Shown: positions 22,623 through 34,796 of the stretch, piece after piece
Layout: the number at the start of each line of letters is the position of its first letter
Numbering within the stretch: the stretch's first letter is position 1
Origin: Lactuca virosa
Lineage: Eukaryota; Streptophyta; Magnoliopsida; Asterales; Asteraceae
Direction: 5' to 3'
Assembly (NCBI GenBank): GCA_928212115.1
Contig: CAKMRJ010005412.1
Span: 252,653,648 to 252,717,647, forward strand
Length of the DNA stretch: 64,000 nucleotides
Program-made: the position numbers and the translations under genes
The notes under the pieces: generated by a model
Databases searched by the model: none
What the model saw: the letters and a program-made list of their open reading frames with translations, nothing else
What the model was told of the DNA's origin: nothing

Positions 22623-23704
22623 ATTAGATTTCGTCCTCGAAATCATTCATTACCATCCCCGACCTACCAGACAACCTGAGCAACACGACCACAACCCGAG
22701 AATACCACAGCCTTCCTAAGGCAACCAAAACCATACCTAACAGAAATCTCCAACCCAAAGAAAACGAATCTTTAATCTGTTGCAGAAGACCACCTCTATC
22801 CTTCCGAAACTCAAAACTCCAAATTGACCTAGCTTCCTGACAACTGCCCACACTGAACCATCATCAAACTTATTCCATAAGAAAACCAGCCTAGATAAAA
22901 TAATTTCCACCCGTAATACCTTGAGGCTTCTAAAAGAACAAGGTTACTGATCAAATGCGGCTGCAAAACGCTCAAATTGACAGGAGGCTCAAATAATCCT
23001 TCGAGTTGGAGACTCGTCCCTGCAACGGTTAGACTCAGACGAGAGCTGTGTAACATGGTCTAATTAGCCCCTCTGAGATTATTTAATCCAAATGCAAAAA
23101 ACTTAGCGTATACCTCGAATACAAGCAACTCCACACACGAATCCCAAGTCATTAAACCCACTTCAACTCTTCCTGCTACTATCTGCTGCTTCTCATACGT
23201 AGACGAGAGCTCCCTAGTCCCAACTTGTCTGCCCACTACCCGAAACACCGGACACCTCACCGATTGCTGAGCCAAAAGACACACACACAACAATCCCACG
23301 CATATCCCGAAAAGAAAACCGACTGGTCGAAATTGCTTCCACGCCTTGCCATCAAACTTTTGCTAACAGAATGAATGCTACATGAACCACTGCAGACTCA
23401 CCTCCCACCCGGTCTTCAACAACCCATCTTCTCCTCTCTCACTTCAGACATGCTATGGGCTCTTCACACGGATAAAACCAACCCAAGACACATCACAATA
23501 ACTCAAATTGCCATCAACTAAACCCATCCATTACCCTTGAACCTGGCGATTGGTGCCCTCAGCGTATAAATATCTCAATCCTTATTCCGCTGGAACGCAA
23601 AATCATGCACTAAACATGCGCGATACCCGACTCGAGATCTTACCCAAAACCGATTCGATACACTCACTTGACCTAACATCTACGAATCTTCACCTGCATA
23701 TCGT
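22623..23704 (-). other. 3' internal region of gypsy-type element, non-coding
   Basis: Short minus-strand frames of about 75-79 codons follow each other with stops between them. No pol domain is visible. The segment around 22970-23080 resembles 33260-33360. Confidence 0.55.
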
Positions 23705-24452
23705 TATTGGATAAGGTGTCTAAGTCCATAACTTATTTGGTATATACTTGACCCGACCCGGCATGGTCCATTTGGGTTGCACTTCACCCAAACTGTTTAT
23801 GGATAATTTTATGAGAATTGTATACTTACGATTTATTAATATATTATAAGTTATAATATATTAATATAAAGTCATGTTATTTAATTAGTTTTAATCTTGA
23901 ATTAATTATGAATTGATTTAGTGATTAAAAGGAAGACTAATTAAATCATGGGCTATTGTATTTATATGGTGTGGGCTAATGCTCATTTGTTAATGGGCTA
24001 AGCTTATATGGAAGTCCATGGAGCTTTTAACCCATGGATCCTTGGAAGAGGAAAAGACATGGGTTATTAGGGTTTCACCCTAACCATGCACACTATATAA
24101 ACAAGCTTATGTTGCATGAAAAACCACCATAGTGTGTGTGTAATAGTGGTGGCCAATCTCTAAGTGTTAGTATACTCTCTCATACATTTTCCAAGTTTGT
24201 GGTGATTTGTGATTTCCATTTGAGGCATTCACATTATTGGTGCTTGGCTCTCAAACTCCAAGGAATCAGCAATCAACAAGAGGTATGTAATTCATCTAGT
24301 TCTTTTATGTTTAAAAGTACCCCATGCCATGCTAGATAGGTTATAAACCTTTGGAAAATAATATTTTGCATGTATCTTAGACAAACATAGATCCAAGGTT
24401 TAATAGGGTTGCATGTACACTTAGGAAGTGTTAGAATGCTCAAAACCCAACA
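23705..24452 (+). repeat. 5' LTR of nested copia
   Basis: Begins TATTGGATAAGG (the 3' copy begins TGTTGG, so the terminal G is mutated) and ends CCCAACA. TATA box TATATAAA is at 24094-24101. A splice-donor-like AAGAG/GTATGT lies at 24283. Confidence 0.93.
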
Positions 24453-24453
24453 G

Positions 24454-24465
24454 TGGTATCAGAGC
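24454..24465 (+). promoter_or_regulatory. primer-binding site (initiator tRNA-Met)
   Basis: TGGTATCAGAGC, one base after the 5' LTR. Confidence 0.93.
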
Positions 24466-25972
24466 CTAGGCTTGTTTGTTTGATACTAGATGCAAAATAG
24501 TGATAAAAGTCAATTTTTTGCTGTCTGACTGATGAACTCGCCGAGTCCATGGGGGGACTCGCCGAGTTCATGTGTAAACTCATCTTACTCGCCGAGTAGG
24601 TTCGTGCACTCGGCGAGTAGGAGCCTCAGAATGCATATTTTCGACTTTTGCTGCTGGAAATGGACTAGAAACATTACCCTAAACTGTTTTGGTGTTTTAA
24701 AACTTGTTTTAGTTGGTGTAATGGTAGTTCTAATCCATTTACAATAGCTTATATCAAAATTTCATGCTTTGTATGTGTTCATATAATTCTTGAAACTTTG
24801 ATGATCATGTTCATGTTCTTATGAATTTAGAAGATGATAGGAATTATTTGCTGAATTGTTTAGGATTAATTCTTGATCATTTATGTGTTTTAATGGAGTC
24901 CATAATTTGTCCTCAAGTTATGGATATCCAAAGGTCACTTCTTTTAAACACACACTTAAAACACATAAGTTACATAAAATGAAGAGTCTTCATTTTTATG
25001 AACCTTTAATTCATAAGTTATGAAATGAAAAGTTTTGGAGAGTTACAAAACTTGCCCTCAAGTTTTGGAATTTGTAAAGTTTCACACACTTTAATAAACT
25101 TTAATTCCAAACCCTTAGAGTTTTAAAAGTTAAAATTCAATCCCTTATACTATTTATAACATTAATGGTTAATTATTATATATATATATGTATAAGATCA
25201 AGTCGTTTTACCGTTAGTAGGCCTCATTCACGAAGCCGGTCTATAAGGGGGGTATAAGGTTGTTGCCTATAAAATGGCAACTTAATGGGTGTCCATTCTC
25301 ACCCACCGCTTCCTTGATCGGTGGAGGGTCGTTAGCCGAACGGGTAGGACAATGACTTTAAATTCTCATTAAAAGTATAATGAATATTATAAAGTAACTA
25401 AACCTTTATAAATTCCCAATCTTAGTTACTTTAGGAAAATGTGAATATGGTGCTAACCCATGAAATTCACACTTTGTACCTTACCAAGTCGTTGGTGGAG
25501 CGTGTGTGGTTAACCGGCACACTAACTTGGACTAGTAAGGATCACGAAGGGTGACTTAATGTTTATCATAGATCGGTGGAGCGTGTGTGGTTAACCGGCA
25601 CATCGATTAGGTGATAATATTAAGGGTACCAAGTGAGTTTGCATGGTTATTCACACCTTGTTTTGTGATCCTCGGCATCCCAGTCACAAAACCTGAAGGG
25701 CACAATCGAGATTGAAACATGCCATTGAAAAGTTCAATGAATCTCAAAAGATCTAGGAGTTTCAAATCCAATTAAAACCTAATAAATTATTTCGTTTTTC
25801 ATGGTGGAAATTGGTGAATCGTCATTCACCTACCTTCAAATATTTTATAGCTTGGATTACGGCATCCCTCTTCCAAGTTATAAAATATTGTGTTGGGTCC
25901 TAGCCTTAATATTTCATATTGGGTGTTATATTAAGGACTTGAATCAACTAACTTGATTTTCTCCCATTGTAG
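24466..25972 (+). other. leader of nested copia
   Basis: 1.5 kb between the primer site and gag. It holds four CTCG(C/G)CGAG motifs (24535-24625), then two modules with GTGGAGCGTGTGTGGTTAACC (25495-25525 and 25575-25605), and ends in a pyrimidine-rich tract TTTTCTCCCATTGTAG directly abutting the gag ATG. A homologous leader, inverted, is at 53569-55048. Confidence 0.7.
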
Positions 25973-26693
25973 ATGTCTGGTTCAGACAACTATGATCTTC
26001 CCAAATCGCTTGAAACAAGCTTTCCTCTTGAAGATGATGTCCCTCAACATCATGCTTCACTCCCCCACCTCCTCCATTTATTCTCCCTGACCCACAAGCC
26101 CGAAGACTTGAAAGGTTCAAGATCACTCAAGCTCTACTAGAAATGAAACATAAAGATGGAAGACCTGTGTGCACTCATGTCTTAGGAATGAAGTCACACA
26201 TTGACAGGTTGAGAATGTTGGGTGCTGTTATTTCAAGGAAGTTCGCTGTTGACTGGGTTCTTCAGTCACTTCCTGAGTCGTATGGTGAGTTTATTAAAGA
26301 CTACATATGACAGATCCTGACATAACCCTAATAGATCTTTCTTATTTGCTTGTTGCTGCTGAATCAGCAATGATTTGGCGCAATGGTCAAGCAAATATTG
26401 ATGGAAAATCTATTTCTCAAACTTCCATGGACATGGACAATGGTAACATTGGAAGTCCAGAAAAGCTTTCTCGTCCCAATGGAAGGGGATCGGCCTTGGT
26501 CAACCCGGTTGACCAAAAGGTAAAGGGAAAGGCTAAGTCTGTGATTGTCTCGTGTACCATTCCCAAAGAGTCTATATGTTTTTATTGTCATGAGAAGGGA
26601 CATTGGAAGCGAAGCTGCCCTGAATACCTGAAATGTTTGAAAGCAAGTAGAGACAAAATGTTTGACTCGGCTTCAGGTAAGTCCACTATCTAA
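25973..26693 (+). pseudogene. copia gag (UBN2-type) with frameshifts
   Basis: ATG at 25973 opens MSGSDNYDLPKSLETSFP. A frameshift near 26080 leads to a segment with GRPVCTHVLGMKSHIDRLRM and WVLQSLPESY, typical of the UBN2 gag domain. A second break near 26306 leads to the C-terminal part, which has a complete zinc knuckle CFYCHEKGHWKRSC (CX2CX4HX4C). Gag forms the particle and binds RNA. All domain parts are present in order, so the coding loss is by small indels. It resembles, but is not the same as, the gag of the copia at 53568-52480. Confidence 0.85.
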
Positions 26694-28732
26694 CTTTGTT
26701 AAAATTCCTAATTGTTGATTCTTATTACATGATGTGACTAGGTTGCATCTTGATGTTTAGCAGGATCGAGCAAAAGGAAGGTTAAAATAAGAGTGCTGAA
26801 TCTGATCACGAAGATGGATTTCTATCGCATGGTTCGAGGATCGGATTTTTGAGCTACTACTTAAAAGTTATGATAGATTGCTAGGAAATATGTAATATCA
26901 TAGTTTTCATTTGAAGATGCATTGTAAGGAATATTTTTCCGCATTTTAATAAAGAAATAAAAGTTTTGTTTTTTTATTTTATATTATATCCCCTTACAAT
27001 GGCATTTATGGAAAATTGATGTTTGTATGTTTCTAGCAATATTGGAAATATGAGTTTGATTCTCTCATATGTGGTAGTGTCTGAATTTACCAAATGAGGA
27101 AAGGTTCTCATCACCCAAGCTTCAGTTAGACAGAAACTTGGAATCATACAAGTTGTATTGTATGATGAATGAGAATTTTCATCTTTGTAAAATTGAGACT
27201 AATTCATTGATCACATGCATATGTGAGTCAATTGAAGGACTAAGGAATTAGGTACACTGGGTGTGTGCTGGTCAAGGTCCACCACAAAGATCAATTCGTC
27301 ATGATTTACTAAAGATTAGTAAATATGGTTATACTTATAAGGTTAAGTATAATTCTGTAACATTGGAAAAGTTTCAATGTATGGCAGAACGGATGAGAAG
27401 AATCAAATTTGGCAGAAAGATAAAAGTTTCTCAAATCTGAAAAGATGGGAGAGTACTTTAGTATCATGTTTTATGATCATCTTAATGATTATGAAACCAT
27501 ATCACAAATTCATACTCTAAGGACATCTTAGTGCATTGTTATGACTAAGATGAGGGGTCATGAATTGTTGGAATGGTTAAAATCAAGAAGATGGATCATA
27601 CTTCGTTCCAAAACAACTCTTAGAGTCATACTCCAAGATTGTAACATTGAGTGACATAAAGTAAGGTTTAAAACACTTATCAAATGTAGTGTAAAATGTT
27701 TTCTACTCCTGTACATTTGAAATTGGTAAGTTGTGATGTCTTGGATAAGACAAAGACCAACTAAGACCAATTGTGTGAAGTGTTTATCTTAATAAGAATC
27801 TGCACTATCCTTGAATATTTGTTTTGTCAAGGAATGGTTCTTGACTAGGGAAACTTATATGTCAAGAGGACAGTGGGAGTCTTAAAGATCCTGAAAGGAT
27901 TTCAAGATTTAAAACCTGAGTTTTATCACTAGCACACGACTTAAGGTTTGAAACCTATTAAGTTGACATAATTCTTGTTTCTGTGTCTGTTCCTATTAAG
28001 TTGACTATGCATATGAGTTCTGTTAGTTCTAAACTGTGTGCATAACAGCTTGGAAGCATTGGTGGGCCTTGTGCTACCAGATGACAAGAAATTAAGATTG
28101 AACAAGTTCAATCCATGTAAGGCTGAATTTGTTACTAACCTTGTCTTGTGATTATGGTTTTGACAAATTCACATGGATAGGAACTCATACACCATAAAAT
28201 CTAAGTGTCATAAGGTTTCTCTCCGATTCATGAAAATGATGGTGAGGAAATGCTTTCACTAAGAAGATTTTAAGTAGATAGCAATTGTGATGTTTGCATT
28301 CTCAAAGTCGTTAGTGGAGCGTGTGTGGTTAACCGGCACACTAACATGGACTTGTGAGAAATGGCAAAGGTCTAAACAATTAAGACTATGATTACGACAT
28401 CCCTTTTCATAGTTCTGGAAATTGTTTAGACACACATGTGAGCTATCTAAGAAAGGGTGTACGAATCTAAATTTCAGAAGTCCAGCTGATTTCTGGAAAT
28501 ATGTCAGAGCTAGTGGGAGCATAAGTGTTATGCTGATAATCATCATGTTAGTGGGAGCATGATTATTATGTTTAGTGTTGCAAGTTAGCAATGTTAATTA
28601 TAGAAAAACAAAAGTTTCAATTCGTAAAGTTGTAGGGGTTGAAAAAGTTGTTTTGCTATAATTAAGGGAGAGGAAATTATACTTCATTTCAATTCTAAAA
28701 GCTTAGATTGAGTTCTAATCATCTTTAGTCAA

Positions 28733-28801
<69 letters not shown>

Positions 28802-30556
28802 TTTTATGTTGGAATAAGGAAATTCTATATATATTGTGTTCTCAAATTCGATTATGATCACGACATCCCTCTTCATAGTCGATTTTTGAAAACATGGAAA
28901 ATAAAAAAAATATTGTAGCAAAAGACTGATCCAGTATCAGGTCTTTATGTGAGACATCGTGAATCGTGTCCCATATGCTTCGGGTATAGGATCGGTCACA
29001 TGTGCTATAATATTCATCCTTTCTAAATTTTCCAAATGCTCAGAGCATTAAGAAGGGAAAAGTCTAGAATTGGATAAGACTAAAATGATTAAGCAATTGT
29101 CGAGGACAATCTAAGGTTCACCAAAGATTGGTTGCTCAGGGACAGTTGGAAGTATAGTGTTAAATTTTGGAAGGACCATATGGATATATTCTGAAAAGAG
29201 GTAGCTCTTGTTCAGATATGATAATCAAAATGGGAATATGGAAATTTTCCATATTGGGAGTTGGATATTAAGAATCTATGAGAAAGTTAGAAACTTTTAT
29301 GCAAGAAGGATGTTCAAAGCAATGTACTTTGAATATGAGAGTTCGTTTCCATAGAGTTGATCTCCTTTGGAATCCTCTGTAATGACTGATGACAAGGTTT
29401 TGGTGACCTTGTGCATAATCATTACGAGAGGATCAGTGCATATAAGTTTAAAATCTAACAGTTTTTTGGTAAATGGTAGGAATTAGGAATTCTTACATTT
29501 ACAATAAGGATTTGGGATTGTGAAATGAGCATCATTGGAATCATGTTCAATTGATCTATTTCAGAAAGTAAAGATCATAGACAAACATAGTGTGCATACT
29601 TGGAGTATGGCATAACTATTGTTTAGAAAAACAAAGTGTACATGCTAGGAGCATGGGACGACTGTTGTTTTTGTTCAAGTATTAAGTTGATTATTTGAAA
29701 CATTATACAATGAATAATGTGTAATCAATATGGTGATAAATAAAAGGTGGTTTTATTTATATTCAAAAGGGTTCTGAGACCATATTGGATTCGATTATTA
29801 TTGTGTTTCACTTTGCATGTTTTGACTTCCATAATAACTAGGTTATTCTTTCCGACTGATTAAGTTATTCAAACCATCCACAGTCGGTCATATGTTGGAA
29901 GTAGATATGAATCAAGACTGTCATGAGTTGGTTGTAGAGGTCTAAGATGTTGGACATGGCTACAACACTCATGAGTGCTCATAAGTTATGAGTATTGGAT
30001 TCAACCCACGCTCACTTGCATCACTTCATGGAATTTATCTCGAGTGATCGTGAGACGGTAATATCATATAAGTCTTCAAACCTAGAGATATGAGTTGTTA
30101 CCTATGAGTTGGTTGTGCATTGATTGCACGTAAACGCATCAGTAACTTGATGTTATAAAACATGCCCTTGTGTATAATTCAACAAGTAGTAGAAACAAGT
30201 ATATGAGTCGAAGTTTATCTGTTCCTTCTAGTCCTTGGAGGATTAGAAGCGATATCTGGGCCCCTCGATGATTTTGTTTTGACCTATGTACCGGGCCCGG
30301 TCAGAACCTAATTGATGTGTTTAATTTAGTTCTTTGTCAAACAAATCGGAAATCGGGAAACAAACTGCTGGACAATAAGTACGACGTTGTTCCATGTATT
30401 TGTCCGGCTGATATCATGAGAACAGAGGATTATATGATCACTTATCTAAAATGGCGCTTCATAGTTCAACAGAGTTTTCGAGAGCTACGATTGCTGGTTG
30501 GTTCCTGAAGTAACATACGCAAATACAGTTGTTAGATTTTTATCCAAGTGGGAGAC
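26694..30556 (+). other. pol-less interior of nested copia
   Basis: 3.9 kb with no copia protease, integrase, RT or RNase H motif in any frame, though this is where pol should be. It contains further copies of leader modules: GTGGAGCGTGTGTGGTTAACC at about 28313-28335, and 'gattacgacatccct' repeats near 28390 and 28855, matching one near 25858. A short GC-richer stretch (30230-30510) precedes the purine tract. Confidence 0.7.
28735..28798. repeat. (AT)n microsatellite
   Basis: 64 bp of alternating AT within the non-coding interior of the nested copia. Confidence 0.95.
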
Positions 30557-31305
30557 TGTTGGATAAGGTGTCTAAGTCCATAACTTATTTGGTATATACT
30601 TGACCCGACCCGGCATGGTCCATTTGGGTTGCACTTCACCCAAACTGTTTATGGATAATTTTTATGAGAATTGTATACTTATGATTTATTAATATATTAT
30701 AAGTTATAATATATTAATATAAATTCATGTTATTTAATTAGTTTTAATCTTGAATTAATTATGAATTGATTTAGTGATTAAAAGGAAGACTAATTAAATC
30801 ATGGGCTATTGTATTTATATGGTGTGGGCTAATGCTCATTTGTTAATGGGCTAAGCTTATATGGAAGTCCATGGAGCTTTTAACCCATGGATCCTTGGAA
30901 GAGGAAAAGACATGGGTTATTAGGGTTTCACCCTAACCATGCACACTATATAAACAAGCTTATGTTGCATGAAAAACCACCATAGTGTGTGTGTAATAGT
31001 GGTGGCTAATCTCTAAGTGTTAGTATACTCTCTCATACATTTTCCAAGTTTGTGGTGATTTGTGATTTCCATTTGAGGCATTCACATTATTGGTGCTTGG
31101 CTCTCAAACTCCAAAGAATCAGCAATCAACAAGAGGTATGTAATTCATCTAGTTCTTTTATGTTTAAAAGTACCCCATGCCATGCTAGATAGGTTATAAA
31201 CCTTTGGAAAATAATATTTTGCATGTATCTTAGACAAACATAGATCCAAGGTTTAATAGGGTTGCATGTACACTTAGGAAGTGTTAGAATGCTCAAAACC
31301 CAACA
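30557..31305 (+). repeat. 3' LTR of nested copia
   Basis: 749 bp, nearly identical to the 5' LTR, starting TGTTGG and ending CCAACA. Confidence 0.94.
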
Positions 31306-31310
31306 ATCGT

Positions 31311-34162
31311 ACCATATCCTCCTGATTACCAACCCCTTTACCTAACCGATGGGTTGGTATACCTAATCTATCTTCGAGACTTCCAATCTCGCACTTGGTC
31401 CAACCACTAAGCTCCCAAGAGTCAAACACCAGGCTACCCAGCCTGAACCCCTCTGCGTCACTCACTAGTTACCCGCATATTCTGCAACTCAAGATCCAAC
31501 CCTTGACTCAACAGTCTTTACTAGTTCCAACCTCAATTTCCATAATCACCCAAACTCGCCCACGAACACTGAAGATCCTCAATCCCAAAACAGAGAATAA
31601 TTCCCCGACGACCCTGGCCAGCGTGCCCAAAGCACGAGCTGATCCCTCTTCCATGCTTGTGACCATCTCATAAATAGTCTACTTCGAACCGACGAATACT
31701 ACGATCCTATTGCAGCCTAACACTACTTCCCTCTAATCATGCTTACCACCCATGGCCTTTCCACACTCCACTATCACATTGTCGCAACTCTCGATCCGAA
31801 TCCTATATCCCATCAGGAATTCGGGACGCACCTGTCGATTCCCACTGCTCACTATACATAATCTAGGCGATGCCAACCGGCGATTGGGAGTTTCCTGAAC
31901 TCCCACCAACACAACCTAGGCCTAAACAGCCACTTGTTTCTCCCCCGCTTGGACTCGACGATGCTCGTTCACCTCTTACGCCTTATCGATCTCCGATCCA
32001 TTTCCATCAATATGCATGACCCGCCCAAATCCCGTGCCGACAACACAAGCCCCCCATAGTTATCCCAACACAATGATCACTCAACATTGGAAATCCTGAA
32101 GAATAATCTTGTATTCTTAACCAATCGGATGATCTAATCACCCCTTAAGGCGCCTTTTTACCAAAGAATTCCGAAGGAAAATACAAATTTACTACCATCT
32201 TACCGCTGCCTATGGATCGGTAAATACTATGGGCTACCCCACAGTCTCACAACACTCTCGCCTCATAACAATGGTCCAAAACCTCACCGCCGATCCATCG
32301 GATCGGACACACCCTAAATCGAGCACCCACTCGTAATGTCACCTGCGGACATGATAAATCTTGCTACGCTTGTAGCGACCCATAGTCCTGGAGCAATAAC
32401 TCCATCGTACGGTTTCCCGCTCATGCTGCACTGTATCCGACCCTGTTGGCCTCTCGAAAGCTGATCCGCAATCTTGGGTCTCCTCCTGGGACCCTCCAAT
32501 ATATGCACCTAATCTGGTCCTCCTCTTCCCAATGTGCTCTAAATCAGTCCCCCGCTCTCGAGCTCTAGAAATCATATCATTCAGGGTCTCGCACCCTGAC
32601 ACATTCACCAGCTCAATCGTCAATGGATTAACTGCAATAGCTGGAGTAACCTCTGCCCTAAACCGGGCTAAAACTACTCCCAAGACATAGTCTCCAATCC
32701 CAAAAGAGCAATAGATCACACAATCAATCCTTGCCACCTGATACAAGAGATCCAAAGCGAGCTCAAAATCCGGGCAGTTCTTCCACTAACTGGCTCACCA
32801 CCGGAGCCGGCACCAAACCCTGGTCCTTCCCCTTGCGTGCTCATTCTCACCTGGAAAAACAGATGTCCCCACGATCAGAGCATAACCAAGAATTCTCATT
32901 CCCAGGCTTCTCAGATTCTCCAAGACTCTCACCGATTCGAGTATGGATCCTGTGCTTTCAGTAGTACGAGCCCAATACTACCTTCCACACCTATCCATGC
33001 TTTCCTAGGCAATCCTCCCGAATCCTCTAAGTCACCTACTCAAATGATGTACTAAATGTCTACTAAACATCAACACAATATCCACTGAAGCACCTCCTAG
33101 GCTCCCCTAGGTTCCCAACTTCACCGAACCGCCCCACTAAACTCACTGGAGCAAATACTAGGCTTTCCTAGGTTCCCATCCTCATCCTGCCCTCAGCTGC
33201 TAAAAGATTCCCACTAATGTCGACCAACTACCTCATGAATATAGTAACATACAACAGTGGTCAGATAATCCTTCGAGTAAAAGATTCAACCCTAGAACGG
33301 TTGGACTCAGACGAAGTTGCGCAATAGGGTCAAATCCACCCCTCTTATATTATTTAACCTATACTATATGTGACTTAAAATATTCACTTAGTAGTTGATC
33401 CACATCACTAGGAATCCCACAAAGCACAAAGCAAGCAACATTCAGGTAACGGTAAATCTAACCAGCATACGCTAGACAAATCAGTCTATCCACACATACA
33501 ATCCGCAAGCAGGTAACACCTGTCACTAACCTCATCCTAGGCTTGCCCTAGGATAGTCTACGACCCATGAACTATCATAAAACCTTCGGCCCTTATTCCA
33601 CAACCCATGTTTTCCACATCCATCCTCATTGTCGGCTGCCTTATGCATGCAAATTATACACAGAAAAGGATCTAATAGATTGTCGAATAATAGACTCTAC
33701 CCTACGACCACATGAACTAAGGCCAAATCAGCTATTCTAAGGCTATAAGATCCTAACCGTATACAATTTTCAAAACATACATTTAGCAGTTACCAATACC
33801 AATAACCGTTCTCATTCTAGCATGACATCCAGTATCTCCAAGGCTACAAGCATCACATATCAAGCCAATCTGTTGCTGACTATGCAACACTAGCATGCAA
33901 GTCTACCAACTCATACAACATATAAAGGCATCTCTCCTAGCCCTAACTAGCATGCGATTCACAGATCCATACATCAGGTCATAACAGATAACATATATGG
34001 GTATTCTGGGAAACTTACATGAGCTCGGCTGATTGCATGCACCACACCCTTTCTTTTCTTAAAAAACTTTTCCTTGAAAACATTTTTCCTTTAAAAACTT
34101 TACAGATCCTCAGTTTGAGTTCAGACACACTCGAAAATATGTCTGAATCCCTCAAATCAAGT
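31311..34162 (-). other. 5' internal region of gypsy-type element
   Basis: Apart from the gag remnant this holds no recognisable domain. Repeated phrases (CCTAGGTTCCCA-type around 33090 and 33170; 'cttcgagtaaaagattcaac' around 33270) suggest internal duplication. This and the region at 22623-23704 flank the nested copia element. Confidence 0.5.
32314..32755 (-). pseudogene. gag remnant of the gypsy-type element
   Basis: The 138-codon open stretch has gag-like organisation: LARFRAEVTPAIAV (like the 'F..GL.P.I...V' block of plant gypsy gag), then a charged helical region (RERGTDLEHIGKRR), then KIYHVRR at a place where a CCHC zinc knuckle (C..CG..GH.RR.C) is expected. The cysteines have been replaced, so the knuckle is dead. 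The N-terminal part of gag is not recognisable upstream. Confidence 0.45.
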
Positions 34163-34173
34163 CTCTGATACCA
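34163..34173 (-). promoter_or_regulatory. primer-binding site (initiator tRNA-Met)
   Basis: The minus strand reads TGGTATCAGAG, complementary to the 3' end of plant initiator tRNA-Met, three bases after the 5' LTR end. This fixes the element's orientation. Confidence 0.9.
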
Positions 34174-34176
34174 ACT

Positions 34177-34716
34177 TGTAACAACCCAAAAATCAAGGGT
34201 AAAAATTTCAATTTTCATTATAGTCAAACACAAATGTTACTTCATCCAATCATTCAAAACATTACTTAATTAAAACGTTTATCATAGTTCATCCCAAAAT
34301 CACATAATGCGAAAAACACGGGTGTGTGTGCTGCGATCAAGCTGAGCCCTTCCTTTCCAAAACAATGATACTTGAAACCATAAACAAAACTGTAATCACG
34401 AAGCTTAGTGAGTTCCCCAGAGCATACCCCACACAATCCACAAAACCACATAATCCATATTAGCTATAACAGCTACATAAACCATATCAACCACATAATC
34501 CATGCATATAAACATATAAGGATGCCGTGGAAACCCTCCAACGTCTTACTCCAGGACGCCGTGGGCTCCCCCCAAGGTCTTATACCTTCGAGTCATGGGC
34601 TCCCCCTATGGTCTTTACCTGGAATGCCATGGGCTCCCCCCAAGGTCTTCTATGTAAATGACACAGAGTCACAAGCACACTACATATCACGGAACATAAC
34701 TATCCTACTGCATAAT

Positions 34717-34796
<80 letters not shown>

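Larger units (their letters stand above)
23705..31305 (+). mobile_element. nested copia-type LTR retrotransposon without pol
   Basis: The LTRs are 23705-24452 and 30557-31305, with a perfect 5-bp target-site duplication ATCGT (23700-23704 and 31306-31310). A primer site and a purine tract (AAGTGGGAGA before 30557) are in place. By eye the LTRs differ at only about seven positions in 748, indicating a recent insertion. It lies in the opposite orientation inside the gypsy-type element. The 6.1-kb interior has a copia gag (25973-26693) but no recognisable integrase, reverse transcriptase or RNase H, so the element moved with borrowed enzymes. Confidence 0.93.

Noticed and set aside
24454..24465. 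tRNA-Met gene fragment
   Set aside because: Only the 12-nt complement of the tRNA 3' end is present, placed exactly after an LTR, so it is a primer-binding site.
34408..34794. 128-codon plus-strand open frame
   Set aside because: It is minisatellite and microsatellite sequence inside an LTR, with no domain.
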